Shown here in pieces: positions 20,095 to 27,090 of a stretch of DNA of 42,373 nucleotides. The stretch's first letter is position 1, and each line of letters opens with the position of its first letter. Position numbers and translations under genes: made by a program. Under the pieces are notes generated by a model. The model saw only the letters and a list, made by a program, of their open reading frames with translations. It had not been told where the DNA came from and searched no databases. The DNA is from an uncultured Bacteroidia bacterium (GTDB lineage Bacteria > Bacteroidota > Bacteroidia > J057 > CALDDN01): the NCBI GenBank assembly GCA_937936615.1, contig CALDDN010000049.1, forward strand, positions 1-42,373, in the 5' to 3' direction.

Positions 20095-21285
20095 GTGAAG
20101 ATTCTGCAACTGACCCTGCGTGTACCCTGGCCACCCGTCGATGGCGGCAGCCAGGCCATGCTCCACCTGGCCCAGGCCCTGCGCCGCAGCGGCTGCACCC
20201 TGACCGTGGCCGCCCTCAACACCTCGAAGCACCCCGCCCCGCCCGATGCCCTCGAGCGACTGGCCCCGGCCTGGGCTACGGACATCGATACCCGCATCCG
20301 CCCGGGGGCCGCCCTGCGCAGCCTGCTTTTGGGTAGGCAACCCTACAACGTCGAACGCTTCTGGAGCGCAGACCACGCCGCCCGACTGGCCGAACAGGTC
20401 GCCACCAACCCGCCCGACCTCATTCTCTGCGAGGGGCTTTACCTGGCCCTGTACCTCGATGCCCTGCGGGAAGCCGCACCGCAGGTGCCGGTGGTGCTGC
20501 GTGCCCACAACGTCGAATACCGCATCTGGGAACGCTATGCCGCCGCCGAAAGGCGCGGCCCACGCCGCTGGTACATAGAGCACCTGGCACGCCGGGGGCT
20601 GCGCTTCGAGCGCGAGCAGCTGCCCCGTTTCGACGGGGTGCTGGCCTTCACGCGAGCCGATGCCGCCCAGTTCCGAGTCCTGGGCTACGGCGGCCCACTG
20701 GCCCAGCTGCCCCCGGGCATCGACCTGCCCGAGGAACCTCTCGCGCAGCCCTCCATATCCCGCCGGCTGGGCTTCCTTGGCAGCCTCGACTGGCTGCCCA
20801 ATGTGCAGGGGCTGGAATGGTTTCTGGATTCGGTCTGGCCGGCGGTGCGGCGGCTGGTACCCGATGCCGAGTTTCATGTAGCGGGGCGCAGGCCGCCCCC
20901 TGCGCTGCTGGCCCGTCGCGATGCAGGTCTGCGGGTGGTGGGCGAGGTGCCCGCTGCCGGCCCCTTTCTGGCAGGGTGCACGGCCCTTGTCGTACCTTTG
21001 CTTTCCGGAAGCGGCATCCGCATGAAGATTCTGGAAGGCATGGCCTGGGGCAAAGCCCTGGTAACAACCACCCTGGGGGCCGAGGGCATCGACGCCCCCG
21101 AAGGCGAGTGCCTGCAGCGAGCCGACACCCCCGATGCCTTTGCCCGCGCCTGCGCCGAGCTGCTCGCCGCGCCCGACCGCGCCCGCAGACAGGGACTTGC
21201 CGCCCGGGCGTGGGTAGGCGAGCACTGCAGCTGGTCGGCTCTGGTGCCCCGCTACCTGGACTTTTTCCGCAGCCTGGCCCGATGA
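20095..21285 (+). CDS. Glycosyltransferase, GT4-like (first of a pair)
   Basis: A GT-B type glycosyltransferase of 396 residues from the GTG at 20095. That start is preferred because it gives MKILQLTLRVPWPPVDGGSQ, the typical N-terminal strand and glycine-rich loop of the family; a TTG 14 codons earlier is the alternative. The C-terminal donor-binding region contains VPLLSGSGIRMKILEGMAWG (near 300-319), with the E-x7-E type arrangement of retaining GT4 enzymes. It transfers a sugar from a nucleotide sugar to an unknown acceptor on the cytosolic face. Its stop overlaps the start of the next glycosyltransferase (ATGA), indicating translational coupling and a joint pathway. Confidence 0.88.
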   Translation: MKILQLTLRVPWPPVDGGSQAMLHLAQALRRSGCTLTVAALNTSKHPAPPDALERLAPAWATDIDTRIRPGAALRSLLLGRQPYNVERFWSADHAARLAEQVATNPPDLILCEGLYLALYLDALREAAPQVPVVLRAHNVEYRIWERYAAAERRGPRRWYIEHLARRGLRFEREQLPRFDGVLAFTRADAAQFRVLGYGGPLAQLPPGIDLPEEPLAQPSISRRLGFLGSLDWLPNVQGLEWFLDSVWPAVRRLVPDAEFHVAGRRPPPALLARRDAGLRVVGEVPAAGPFLAGCTALVVPLLSGSGIRMKILEGMAWGKALVTTTLGAEGIDAPEGECLQRADTPDAFARACAELLAAPDRARRQGLAARAWVGEHCSWSALVPRYLDFFRSLAR

Positions 21286-22481
21286 AACTGCTCGTGGCCC
21301 TGCCCCGCTTTCCGTGGCCCACCTTTCAGGGCGACCGCCTGCGGGCCTGGCACCAGCTACAGGCTCTGGCGGCCCGTGGCCACGTGCTGCACGTCATCAC
21401 CTTTGCCGACGAACCAGCCTACCGCCAACACCTGCCGCAGTTGAGCACCTGCTGCCGGCGCGTCGAAGTCATCTACCGACCGGCATGGCGGCACTGGCTG
21501 GCGGCTCTGCGGGGGCTTTTCAGCGGCCTGCCCTTCGAAGTCGAATACTACCGGTCGGCAGCCTTCCGGCGACGCATGGCCCAACTGCTGGCCAGCGAGG
21601 ACTACGACGGAGTGCTGGTGCAGCTGGCCCGTCTGGGCGAGGCCGTGTCCTACGAGCCGCCGACCCCTCGCGTACTCGATTACATGGATGCGTTTTCGGC
21701 CCGCCTGACCAAGCGGGCAGCTCAGGCGGGTGGACTGAAAGGCTGGTTTATTGGACAGGAAGCGGCCCGCATGGCCCGCTACGAAGCCCGGCTGGCTGCC
21801 CGCTTCGATGAACTGGCCATCATCTCGGCAGCCGATGCGACCCTGCTGCCGGCTGGGGTGGCTGCTGCGGGTCGGAAGCTGCACATCTGGCCCAACGGCA
21901 TCGCTCCCGAATTCTTCGCGACCGAACGAGCCGCCGAACCGGATATCGATCTGATTTTTACGGGCAACCTGAGCTATCATCCCAACGTGGCGGCGGCCGT
22001 CTGCCTCGTGCGCGAGGTGCTGCCCCGCCTGAGGGCTCAAGGCCTGCGCCCGCTGGTTTACCTCGTGGGCACGCGCCCGACGGCAGCGGTACAGGCTCTG
22101 GCGGGCGAACGGGTCGTGGTTACGGGCCATGTACCCGACGTACGGCCCTACCTGGGACGGGCGCGGGTGTTCGTAGCTCCGCTCTTTCTGGGGTCGGGCC
22201 TGCAGAACAAGCTGCTGGAAGCCATGGCAGCAGGCCTGCCGGTGGTAAGCACGCCCCTGGCCAACGCCGCCCTCGAAGCCGAACCGGGCATCCACCTGCT
22301 GACGGGCAGCGATGCCGCGGGTCTGGCTGCGGCTGTGGCTGGACTGCTGGCCGATCCGCAGCGGGCAGCAGAGCTGGGGCAGGCTGGACGGAACTTCGTA
22401 CGCGCACGCTTCGACTGGGGGGCGGTGGCGGCAGCCCAGGAAGCCGTGTTTCAAGGGCTGGACGCGAGGCGGCGAGCCTGA
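21282..22481 (+). CDS. Glycosyltransferase, GT4-like (second of a pair)
   Basis: A 399-residue GT-B glycosyltransferase. The N terminus MKLLVALPRFPWPTFQGDRL mirrors the first enzyme, with a loop that contacts the acceptor or donor. The C-terminal part carries VAPLFLGSGLQNKLLEAMAA (near 307-326) followed by GLPVVST, the conserved donor site of GT4 enzymes. The ATG at 21282 overlaps the TGA of the preceding gene. The two proteins share overall layout and probably arose by duplication, adding successive sugars in a glycan or glycolipid. No polymerase, flippase or sugar-nucleotide genes are adjacent, so the product is unknown. Confidence 0.87.
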   Translation: MKLLVALPRFPWPTFQGDRLRAWHQLQALAARGHVLHVITFADEPAYRQHLPQLSTCCRRVEVIYRPAWRHWLAALRGLFSGLPFEVEYYRSAAFRRRMAQLLASEDYDGVLVQLARLGEAVSYEPPTPRVLDYMDAFSARLTKRAAQAGGLKGWFIGQEAARMARYEARLAARFDELAIISAADATLLPAGVAAAGRKLHIWPNGIAPEFFATERAAEPDIDLIFTGNLSYHPNVAAAVCLVREVLPRLRAQGLRPLVYLVGTRPTAAVQALAGERVVVTGHVPDVRPYLGRARVFVAPLFLGSGLQNKLLEAMAAGLPVVSTPLANAALEAEPGIHLLTGSDAAGLAAAVAGLLADPQRAAELGQAGRNFVRARFDWGAVAAAQEAVFQGLDARRRA

Positions 22482-22823
22482 TCGCAGCACTTCGGTTCCT
22501 GCAGTTTCTTTTCTTATAAAATAATTTATAAATCCTTCGATTAAATATTTTTAAATTGATTAACAAAATAAATAAGGTTTCGGATGAGGCCCGCGGATCA
22601 TTCAAAGGGTATCGGCCTGCCGCTGGCTCATCCTCGGGAAAGGCTTGGCCTCATCGGCAAGCAATTTTTTTTATTCATTTTTAGAAAAATCAGCTCCATC
22701 CCTGCATCTGCCCGGTGCCGTCCGGCAAGTCGCCCGCGCAATACTGGCGGTTGGTGCAACCTTTTGGGGCGATGGTGGGTTCACCCCTAGACCGCGTGCC
22801 CAAGGAGCCGCGGCCCCCCAACC
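22482..22823. other. Intergenic region between the glycosyltransferases and mrp
   Basis: About 340 bases. Positions 22510-22580 are AT-rich, and 22590-22823 return to GC-rich sequence with only short, unconvincing open frames. A T-rich stretch after 22500 could end transcription of the glycosyltransferase pair. No clear TAnnTTTG box for mrp was found and no RNA gene is supported. Confidence 0.5.
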
Positions 22824-23906
22824 ATGTCGGCCATTACCGAAACCGCTGTCTGGAATGCCCTCCGCCAAGTGGAGGAGCCCGATCTCAAAAAAGACCTTGT
22901 AACCCTCAATATGGTGCGCAACCTGCGCATCGAAGGCCAGCGCGTGGCCTTTACGGTTGTTCTGACCACGCCTGCCTGCCCCCTCAAAGACTTGATCCGC
23001 AACGCCTGCGTTCAGGCCATCAAGCTGCTGGTCAGCCCCGAGGCCGAAGTAGATATCGAAATGACGGCCGAGGTAACAACGAGCCAGGCCGCCGCCCGCA
23101 TCACGGGCCTGCGCAACCTCGTGGCCGTGGGCAGCGGCAAGGGAGGCGTCGGCAAATCGACCGTAGCCTCGAACCTGGCCGTGGCCCTGGCACGGGCCGG
23201 CTCGCGCGTGGGCCTGCTCGATGCCGATATCTACGGCCCGAGCGTGCCCCTGCTCTTCGGTCTGGAAGGCGAACGGCCCCTGCTGCGCGAGCATCAGGGC
23301 CGCGACCTGATGGTACCCTTCAACCGCCACGGCGTACAGGTCATGTCGATCGGCTTTCTGGTTGAACCTGGGCAGCCGGTAGTCTGGCGCGGGCCTATGG
23401 CCTCCAAGGCCATGAACCAGCTCCTGGGCGACACGCTCTGGGGCGAACTCGATTACCTGATCCTTGACCTGCCCCCGGGCACGGGCGACATCCACATCAC
23501 GATCGCGCAGCAGTTCCCGCTGGCGGGTGCGCTCATCGTTACAACGCCGCAGGCCGTGGCCGTAGCCGACGCGCAGAAAGCTCTGGCCATGTTCACCTCG
23601 CCGCAGATTAACGTACCGGTGCTGGGGGTGATCGAAAACATGGCCTATTTCAGCCCCCCCGACCTGCCCGACCGGCGGTACTACCTCTTCGGACAGGGCG
23701 GAGGCCAGCTGCTGGCCGACCGCTTCGGCGTACCGCTGCTGGGTCAGCTGCCCTTGGTGGAGGCTGTACGCGAGTCGGGCGATGCGGGCCAGCCCATCGC
23801 GCTGGCGGGCGACTCGGCACTGGGACAGGCCTATGCCGAACTGGCCGCCCGCGTGGCCCAGCAGGTCTCGATAGCCAACGCCCGGGCTGCCCTGACAGCA
23901 GTCTGA
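22824..23906 (+). CDS. mrp: Mrp/ApbC-type Fe-S cluster carrier ATPase
   Basis: Cytosolic P-loop ATPase that binds and delivers Fe-S clusters to apo-proteins. The 360-residue protein starts with a DUF59/MIP18-like domain (about 1-80) containing TTPACPLKD (Cys52). The NTPase domain has the deviant Walker A GKGGVGKS (105-112), then DADIYGPSVP and DLPPGTGDIHIT. The C-terminal CxxC found in E. coli-type Mrp is not seen: the segment after ENMAYF reads SPPDLPDRRYYLFG, as I recall for other Bacteroidota members. Cluster binding may then involve Cys52 or other residues. An Nfu-type gene follows about 150 bases later on the same strand, fitting a small Fe-S assembly cluster. Confidence 0.92.
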   Translation: MSAITETAVWNALRQVEEPDLKKDLVTLNMVRNLRIEGQRVAFTVVLTTPACPLKDLIRNACVQAIKLLVSPEAEVDIEMTAEVTTSQAAARITGLRNLVAVGSGKGGVGKSTVASNLAVALARAGSRVGLLDADIYGPSVPLLFGLEGERPLLREHQGRDLMVPFNRHGVQVMSIGFLVEPGQPVVWRGPMASKAMNQLLGDTLWGELDYLILDLPPGTGDIHITIAQQFPLAGALIVTTPQAVAVADAQKALAMFTSPQINVPVLGVIENMAYFSPPDLPDRRYYLFGQGGGQLLADRFGVPLLGQLPLVEAVRESGDAGQPIALAGDSALGQAYAELAARVAQQVSIANARAALTAV

Positions 23907-23960
23907 GGCCAACGACTTGATGGTTCAAGAAAAAAAGGTTAACTTAGTATCGGATTGCGT

Positions 23961-23990
23961 GTTCTGCAAACCGTACTTTTTTTGTAGAAC
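23961..23990. repeat. Ten-base dyad between mrp and the nfu-type gene
   Basis: GTTCTGCAAA (23961-23970) and TTTGTAGAAC (23981-23990) are reverse complements except for one position, which would be a G-U pair in RNA. The spacer is exactly ten bases. It lies 55 bases after mrp and about 70 bases before the nfu-type gene. It may be a regulator binding site or a weak terminator, though no T run follows the stem. Confidence 0.55.
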
Positions 23991-24059
23991 AGAATTACAT
24001 ACGCAAAACCAGTAAAAAAACACTCTCGAGCAGCTACCGAAGCCAACTCAAGCGGACGC

Positions 24060-24332
24060 ATGACCCCGACGACACGACCTCAGCCAATGAACCCGCAAGA
24101 TCACCCGCTCTATAGCCGCATCGAAACGGCTTTGGAATCGATTCGCAGCTACTTGCAGGCCGATGGCGGCGATGTGCGCATTCACCGCATCGATGGCGAG
24201 GGTGCCGTCGAACTGGAACTGCTCGGTTCATGCGCCACCTGCAGCATGATCGAAACGACAATGAAACTGGGCGTCGAGCAGACGATCCGCCGGGCCGTAC
24301 CCGAGGTTACAGCGGTACGAACGCTGGCCTGA
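24060..24332 (+). CDS. NifU C-terminal domain (Nfu-type) Fe-S scaffold protein
   Basis: A small protein of 90 residues (81 if translation begins at the second ATG, 24087). The Nfu domain is evident: IETALESIRSYLQADGGDV and LELLGSCATCSM, with the two cysteines of CATC as the cluster ligands shared across a dimer. Nfu proteins carry a [4Fe-4S] cluster to targets such as aconitase or respiratory subunits. The chain is the bare domain, without the A-type region of E. coli NfuA. The first nine residues of the long form look unconserved, so the 24087 start is quite possible. It is preceded by the dyad at 23961-23990 and by mrp on the same strand. Confidence 0.9.
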   Translation: MTPTTRPQPMNPQDHPLYSRIETALESIRSYLQADGGDVRIHRIDGEGAVELELLGSCATCSMIETTMKLGVEQTIRRAVPEVTAVRTLA

Positions 24333-24348
24333 TCGGGGAATTTAAAAT

Positions 24349-24477
24349 TTAAGTGGACTTGTACCAGCGCAGCAGCAGCTCGACCACGATAATGGTTGCT
24401 GCGATGATAAGTGCGAACTTCCAGCGGGGCGGCCCGCCGCTGCGCGGCGGTCTGCGAAGTTTGTAGCCGAAGGCCAT
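24349..24477 (-). CDS. Putative 42-residue single-helix membrane microprotein downstream of nuoC
   Basis: A short open frame of 42 codons beginning 18 bases after the nuoC stop on the same strand. The product starts MAFGYKLRRPPRSGGPPRWK, a basic Pro/Gly-rich head, and continues into one hydrophobic helix (about 21-37: FALIIAATIIVVELLLR), ending RWYKST. The charge pattern fits an inner-membrane protein with its N terminus in the cytosol. It is too short for routine gene callers, and I know of no family. Support comes from the clean helix after a positive head, the ATG start, the correct strand and the tight spacing to nuoC. It may be a small complex I-associated or stress-related protein, or a chance frame. 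Confidence 0.5.
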   Translation of the reverse strand: MAFGYKLRRPPRSGGPPRWKFALIIAATIIVVELLLRWYKST

Positions 24478-24495
24478 GCGGTGCGCGGCAGGAGA

Positions 24496-24990
24496 TTACC
24501 TGTAGGGTTTGGGTGGGTCTTTTTCGGGCATCTGGATGCTGCCCGGAATGCCGATCAGGGGAAATTCCTTGCGCAGCGGGAAATACTCGAAATCCTCGGG
24601 CATGAACATGCGGCGCAGGTCGGGGTGGCCCCGAAAGCGGATGCCCATCATATCGTAGACCTCGCGCTCGTTCCAGTTGGCGGCGGGCCAGATGTCGATG
24701 GCCGAGTCAAGCTCGGGCTGGTCTTCCTGCACAAAGGTTTTGACGCGCACGCGCTTGCGCTGGGCCAGGTTCATGAGGTTGTAGCCCACCTCGAAACGCC
24801 ACTCGTCGCGGAAGTGGTCGATCGAGTACATGTCGCTGAAGTAGTCGAAGCCGTACTGCTCCTTGAGGGTGCGGAGCACGGCCAGCAGGTCTTCGGCCCG
24901 CACAGTGAGGGTCAGCTCACCGGCATATACTTTGTGGTCGGCAACTTTAGGCCCGAGGGAGGCCACGAGCTGCTGCATCGGCTGTTCCAT
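24496..24990 (-). CDS. nuoC: NADH-quinone oxidoreductase subunit C (30 kDa)
   Basis: Peripheral-arm subunit of respiratory complex I, lying between NuoD and NuoB on the cytosolic side; it holds no cofactor. The 164-residue protein carries the 30-kDa signature WNEREVYDMMGIRFRGHPDL (near 108-127), followed by RRMFMPEDFEYFPLRKEFPL. Length is normal for a stand-alone NuoC. The gene is isolated: no nuoA, nuoB or nuoD lies on either side, although these normally flank it. A TAGATTTG box lies 26 bases before the ATG. It may be a separated member of a split nuo operon or a second copy. The alternative start is the Met at codon 5. Confidence 0.92.
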   Translation of the reverse strand: MEQPMQQLVASLGPKVADHKVYAGELTLTVRAEDLLAVLRTLKEQYGFDYFSDMYSIDHFRDEWRFEVGYNLMNLAQRKRVRVKTFVQEDQPELDSAIDIWPAANWNEREVYDMMGIRFRGHPDLRRMFMPEDFEYFPLRKEFPLIGIPGSIQMPEKDPPKPYR

Positions 24991-25015
24991 GCGCTTTTTC
25001 CTGAATCTTCAACCC

Positions 25016-25023
25016 CAAATCTA
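25016..25023 (-). promoter_or_regulatory. -7 box of nuoC
   Basis: On the minus strand the sequence reads TAGATTTG, a full match to TAnnTTTG, 26 bases upstream of the nuoC ATG. No -33 TTG is present at the usual distance. Confidence 0.4.
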
Positions 25024-25236
25024 CACAAAAGGTGTCAAATGGGTGTCGAGTGCCGGTTCGATGACATCGGGGTAATACGAGGTGCTGTATTCGATCTGGA
25101 TCGGGCGGTCGCGAGGTTGCCAGGCCAGCAGCCAGCCAGCCAAACGGTTCGAGATCATCGGTGTAGAACGATTCAGCATGAAACCGCCAGACAGAATACG
25201 CAAGTCGGTGTCGAACGAGTGAAATTTCAGATTCAA
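25021..25236 (-). CDS. Doubtful 71-codon frame upstream of nuoC (gene remnant or small gene)
   Basis: The frame begins with TTG right after a TGA and has no ATG until codon 20. The product has no family I recognise; phrases such as RDRPIQIEYSTSYYPDV look protein-like, and the codon choice (CCC, GAC, ACC, CTG) resembles that of neighbouring genes. It could be the 3' remnant of a decayed gene. The stop codon coincides with the first bases of the nuoC -7 box. It may equally be a chance frame. Confidence 0.25.
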   Translation of the reverse strand: MNLKFHSFDTDLRILSGGFMLNRSTPMISNRLAGWLLAWQPRDRPIQIEYSTSYYPDVIEPALDTHLTPFV

Positions 25237-25554
25237 TCACCCAACTCATATATCCTAACGAGTTTAAAATGAGGTGTTTGCAATACGGACATCAGGTCGA
25301 AGAGACCCCACCCAAGGGGTGAGGGCACCTTCATTTTGGCTATCCAGTGCGTAAAACAAGTTGTTGTGTTTTTATTTTTTATAGATAATTATTTGTTTTT
25401 AATGTAGTTTGTTAAAAAACTGGATCGACAGCAACCCTTGGTACGATGGTTTAGTTTTAGGACCGGTAGCTGCGGGGTAAGGGAAAGATTGACCGGAACG
25501 AATGAAAATCCAAGCTGCTTCGCGCCGACACCGAATATCGAGCACGGGTCAGTT

Positions 25555-27090
25555 TCAGCCTTCGAGGCTGAACGCGAACAGGGTCTGATCGTCGAGCTGC
25601 TCGTGGGGGCCTTGCCAAGCATCGAACCAGGCCGTAAAGGCCGCTGCTTGCTCGGCTCCAACCAAGTTGCCGTGGGCCACAATCCATTCACGCAGGCGAC
25701 GGGGCGTAAGCTTGCGCCGGTTCGCTCCCCCAAACTGATCGGTAATGCCGTCGGTAAACAGGAAAAAACAGTCACCGGGCTGCCAGTCGATCTGATGGGT
25801 GGTGTAGAGCTTGTGGGCGTGCTGGGCACCTCCGACGGGAAATTTGCTGCCCGCCCACTCGTCGAGCTGGCCCGCCCGCAGCCGGTAAAGCGGTCGGCCC
25901 GCCCCTGCAAACCGCAGCCACCCCGCCGCCCGGTCGCCAAGGACCAGGCCCACATCCATGCCGTCGAGGGTGCTCTGCGTGTCTCCCTGGCGCAGGGTCG
26001 AGCGCACACGGGCATCGAGCTCGGCCAGCAACTCGTCGGGCCGATCGAAGGGGCGTTCGCCCAGCAGCTGGTTGAGCAGGCTGTAGGCCATGACGCTCAT
26101 GAAGGCACCGGGTACGCCGTGGCCCGTGCAATCGACGACGGCCGCCAGTAGCCGCCCCCCACCGCCGTGCAGGAAATAGAAGTCGCCGCTCACCAGGTCG
26201 CGCGGGCGGTAGAAGACCCAGCTTCGGGGCAAGAGCTGCACGCGCAGGCTCTCGGGCGGCAGGATGGCCAGCTGGATGCGGCGGGCGTAGGCAATGCTTT
26301 CGAGGATGTCGTCGTGCTGCTGCGCCAGGAGGCTGCGCTGGATTTCGACCTCGTGCAGCGTTTCGGTCAGGTGTTCGTTGGTGGATTTCAATTCATCGGC
26401 ACTCTGGCGGATTTCCTCTTCCTTGACTTGCAGTTCGTAATGCTGCTCGCGGGTTTCGGTGAGCAATTCACCGATTTGCGCTTCGGCCTGCCGCGCGATG
26501 CGCTGATAGAAACTGAAGTATAGCGCGATCATCGTCAGGCACAACCCCACAAACAGCCAGGTCCGAAGCCGGATATCGGCCTCGGTGAATTCGGGCTCGT
26601 ACCATTCGATCATTGGATCGAGAATCGGAAAGAGATTCACTTGGAAGAACGTCAACAGCAGAATCGAAAGCAGAATCCAGCGGTCGGTCCAGAAGCTGAA
26701 GAGCACCAATGCCGACGATGCCGCGCCGATCTGGATGTACATAAAGAAATTCTTCAGCGCGGGGTCGCGCACATTCAGGATCAGGGCCAGGGCATAGAAT
26801 ACCGTCAGCAAAGTGCCGGTCAGCAGCAGGCGGGCCGCCCGCGGCCGACCTGCCTTGTTGAGCTGCAAGACCCCGATGAGGCAGCCCCAGAATACCGGAA
26901 AAAAGAAATAGGGCACCAGCCGCGTGCTGTTAATCAGGAAAAAGGGGATCGAAATCAGGATTGTGGTCAGGGCGATGAGGTTGCAGGCCTGGGTGCGCCG
27001 GTTTTCGAGGCTGTAAACCTCGCCCGCAACGCCCCAGAGCGACACCCGGCGGTACCACGCCGCAAACGCTTGCATCATTCGAAGGATCAT
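25555..27090 (-). CDS. Membrane-bound SpoIIE/RsbU-type PP2C phosphatase
   Basis: A 511-residue protein. Residues about 38-197 contain six hydrophobic helices. A coiled coil follows (about 198-265, rich in Glu, Gln and Leu). The C-terminal half is a PP2C-type domain with the SpoIIE features ARRIQLAILPP (near 270), YRPRDLVSGDFYF (near 290), DCTGHGVPGAFMS (near 318), DGITDQFGG (near 446) and a closing DDQT (near 500). The acidic residues are the metal ligands. Such enzymes dephosphorylate Ser/Thr on anti-sigma antagonists or other regulators. No anti-sigma partner is nearby. Its ATG overlaps the sbcC stop (ATGA), so it is translationally coupled to a DNA-repair nuclease. Confidence 0.9.
   Translation of the reverse strand: MILRMMQAFAAWYRRVSLWGVAGEVYSLENRRTQACNLIALTTILISIPFFLINSTRLVPYFFFPVFWGCLIGVLQLNKAGRPRAARLLLTGTLLTVFYALALILNVRDPALKNFFMYIQIGAASSALVLFSFWTDRWILLSILLLTFFQVNLFPILDPMIEWYEPEFTEADIRLRTWLFVGLCLTMIALYFSFYQRIARQAEAQIGELLTETREQHYELQVKEEEIRQSADELKSTNEHLTETLHEVEIQRSLLAQQHDDILESIAYARRIQLAILPPESLRVQLLPRSWVFYRPRDLVSGDFYFLHGGGGRLLAAVVDCTGHGVPGAFMSVMAYSLLNQLLGERPFDRPDELLAELDARVRSTLRQGDTQSTLDGMDVGLVLGDRAAGWLRFAGAGRPLYRLRAGQLDEWAGSKFPVGGAQHAHKLYTTHQIDWQPGDCFFLFTDGITDQFGGANRRKLTPRRLREWIVAHGNLVGAEQAAAFTAWFDAWQGPHEQLDDQTLFAFSLEG

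Larger units (their letters stand above)
24991..25554. other. Intergenic region upstream of nuoC
   Basis: About 560 bases without a firmly supported gene. It holds the nuoC -7 box (25016-25023), a 71-codon open frame on the minus strand (listed separately as doubtful), an imperfect hairpin CCCCACCC/GGGTGaGGG (25306-25325) and an AT-rich stretch (25360-25425). The phosphatase gene ends at 25555 without an obvious terminator. Confidence 0.5.

Noticed and set aside
22775-22795. GGTTCACCCC resembling a tRNA T-arm before mrp.
   Set aside because: No cloverleaf can be folded from the upstream 60 bases.
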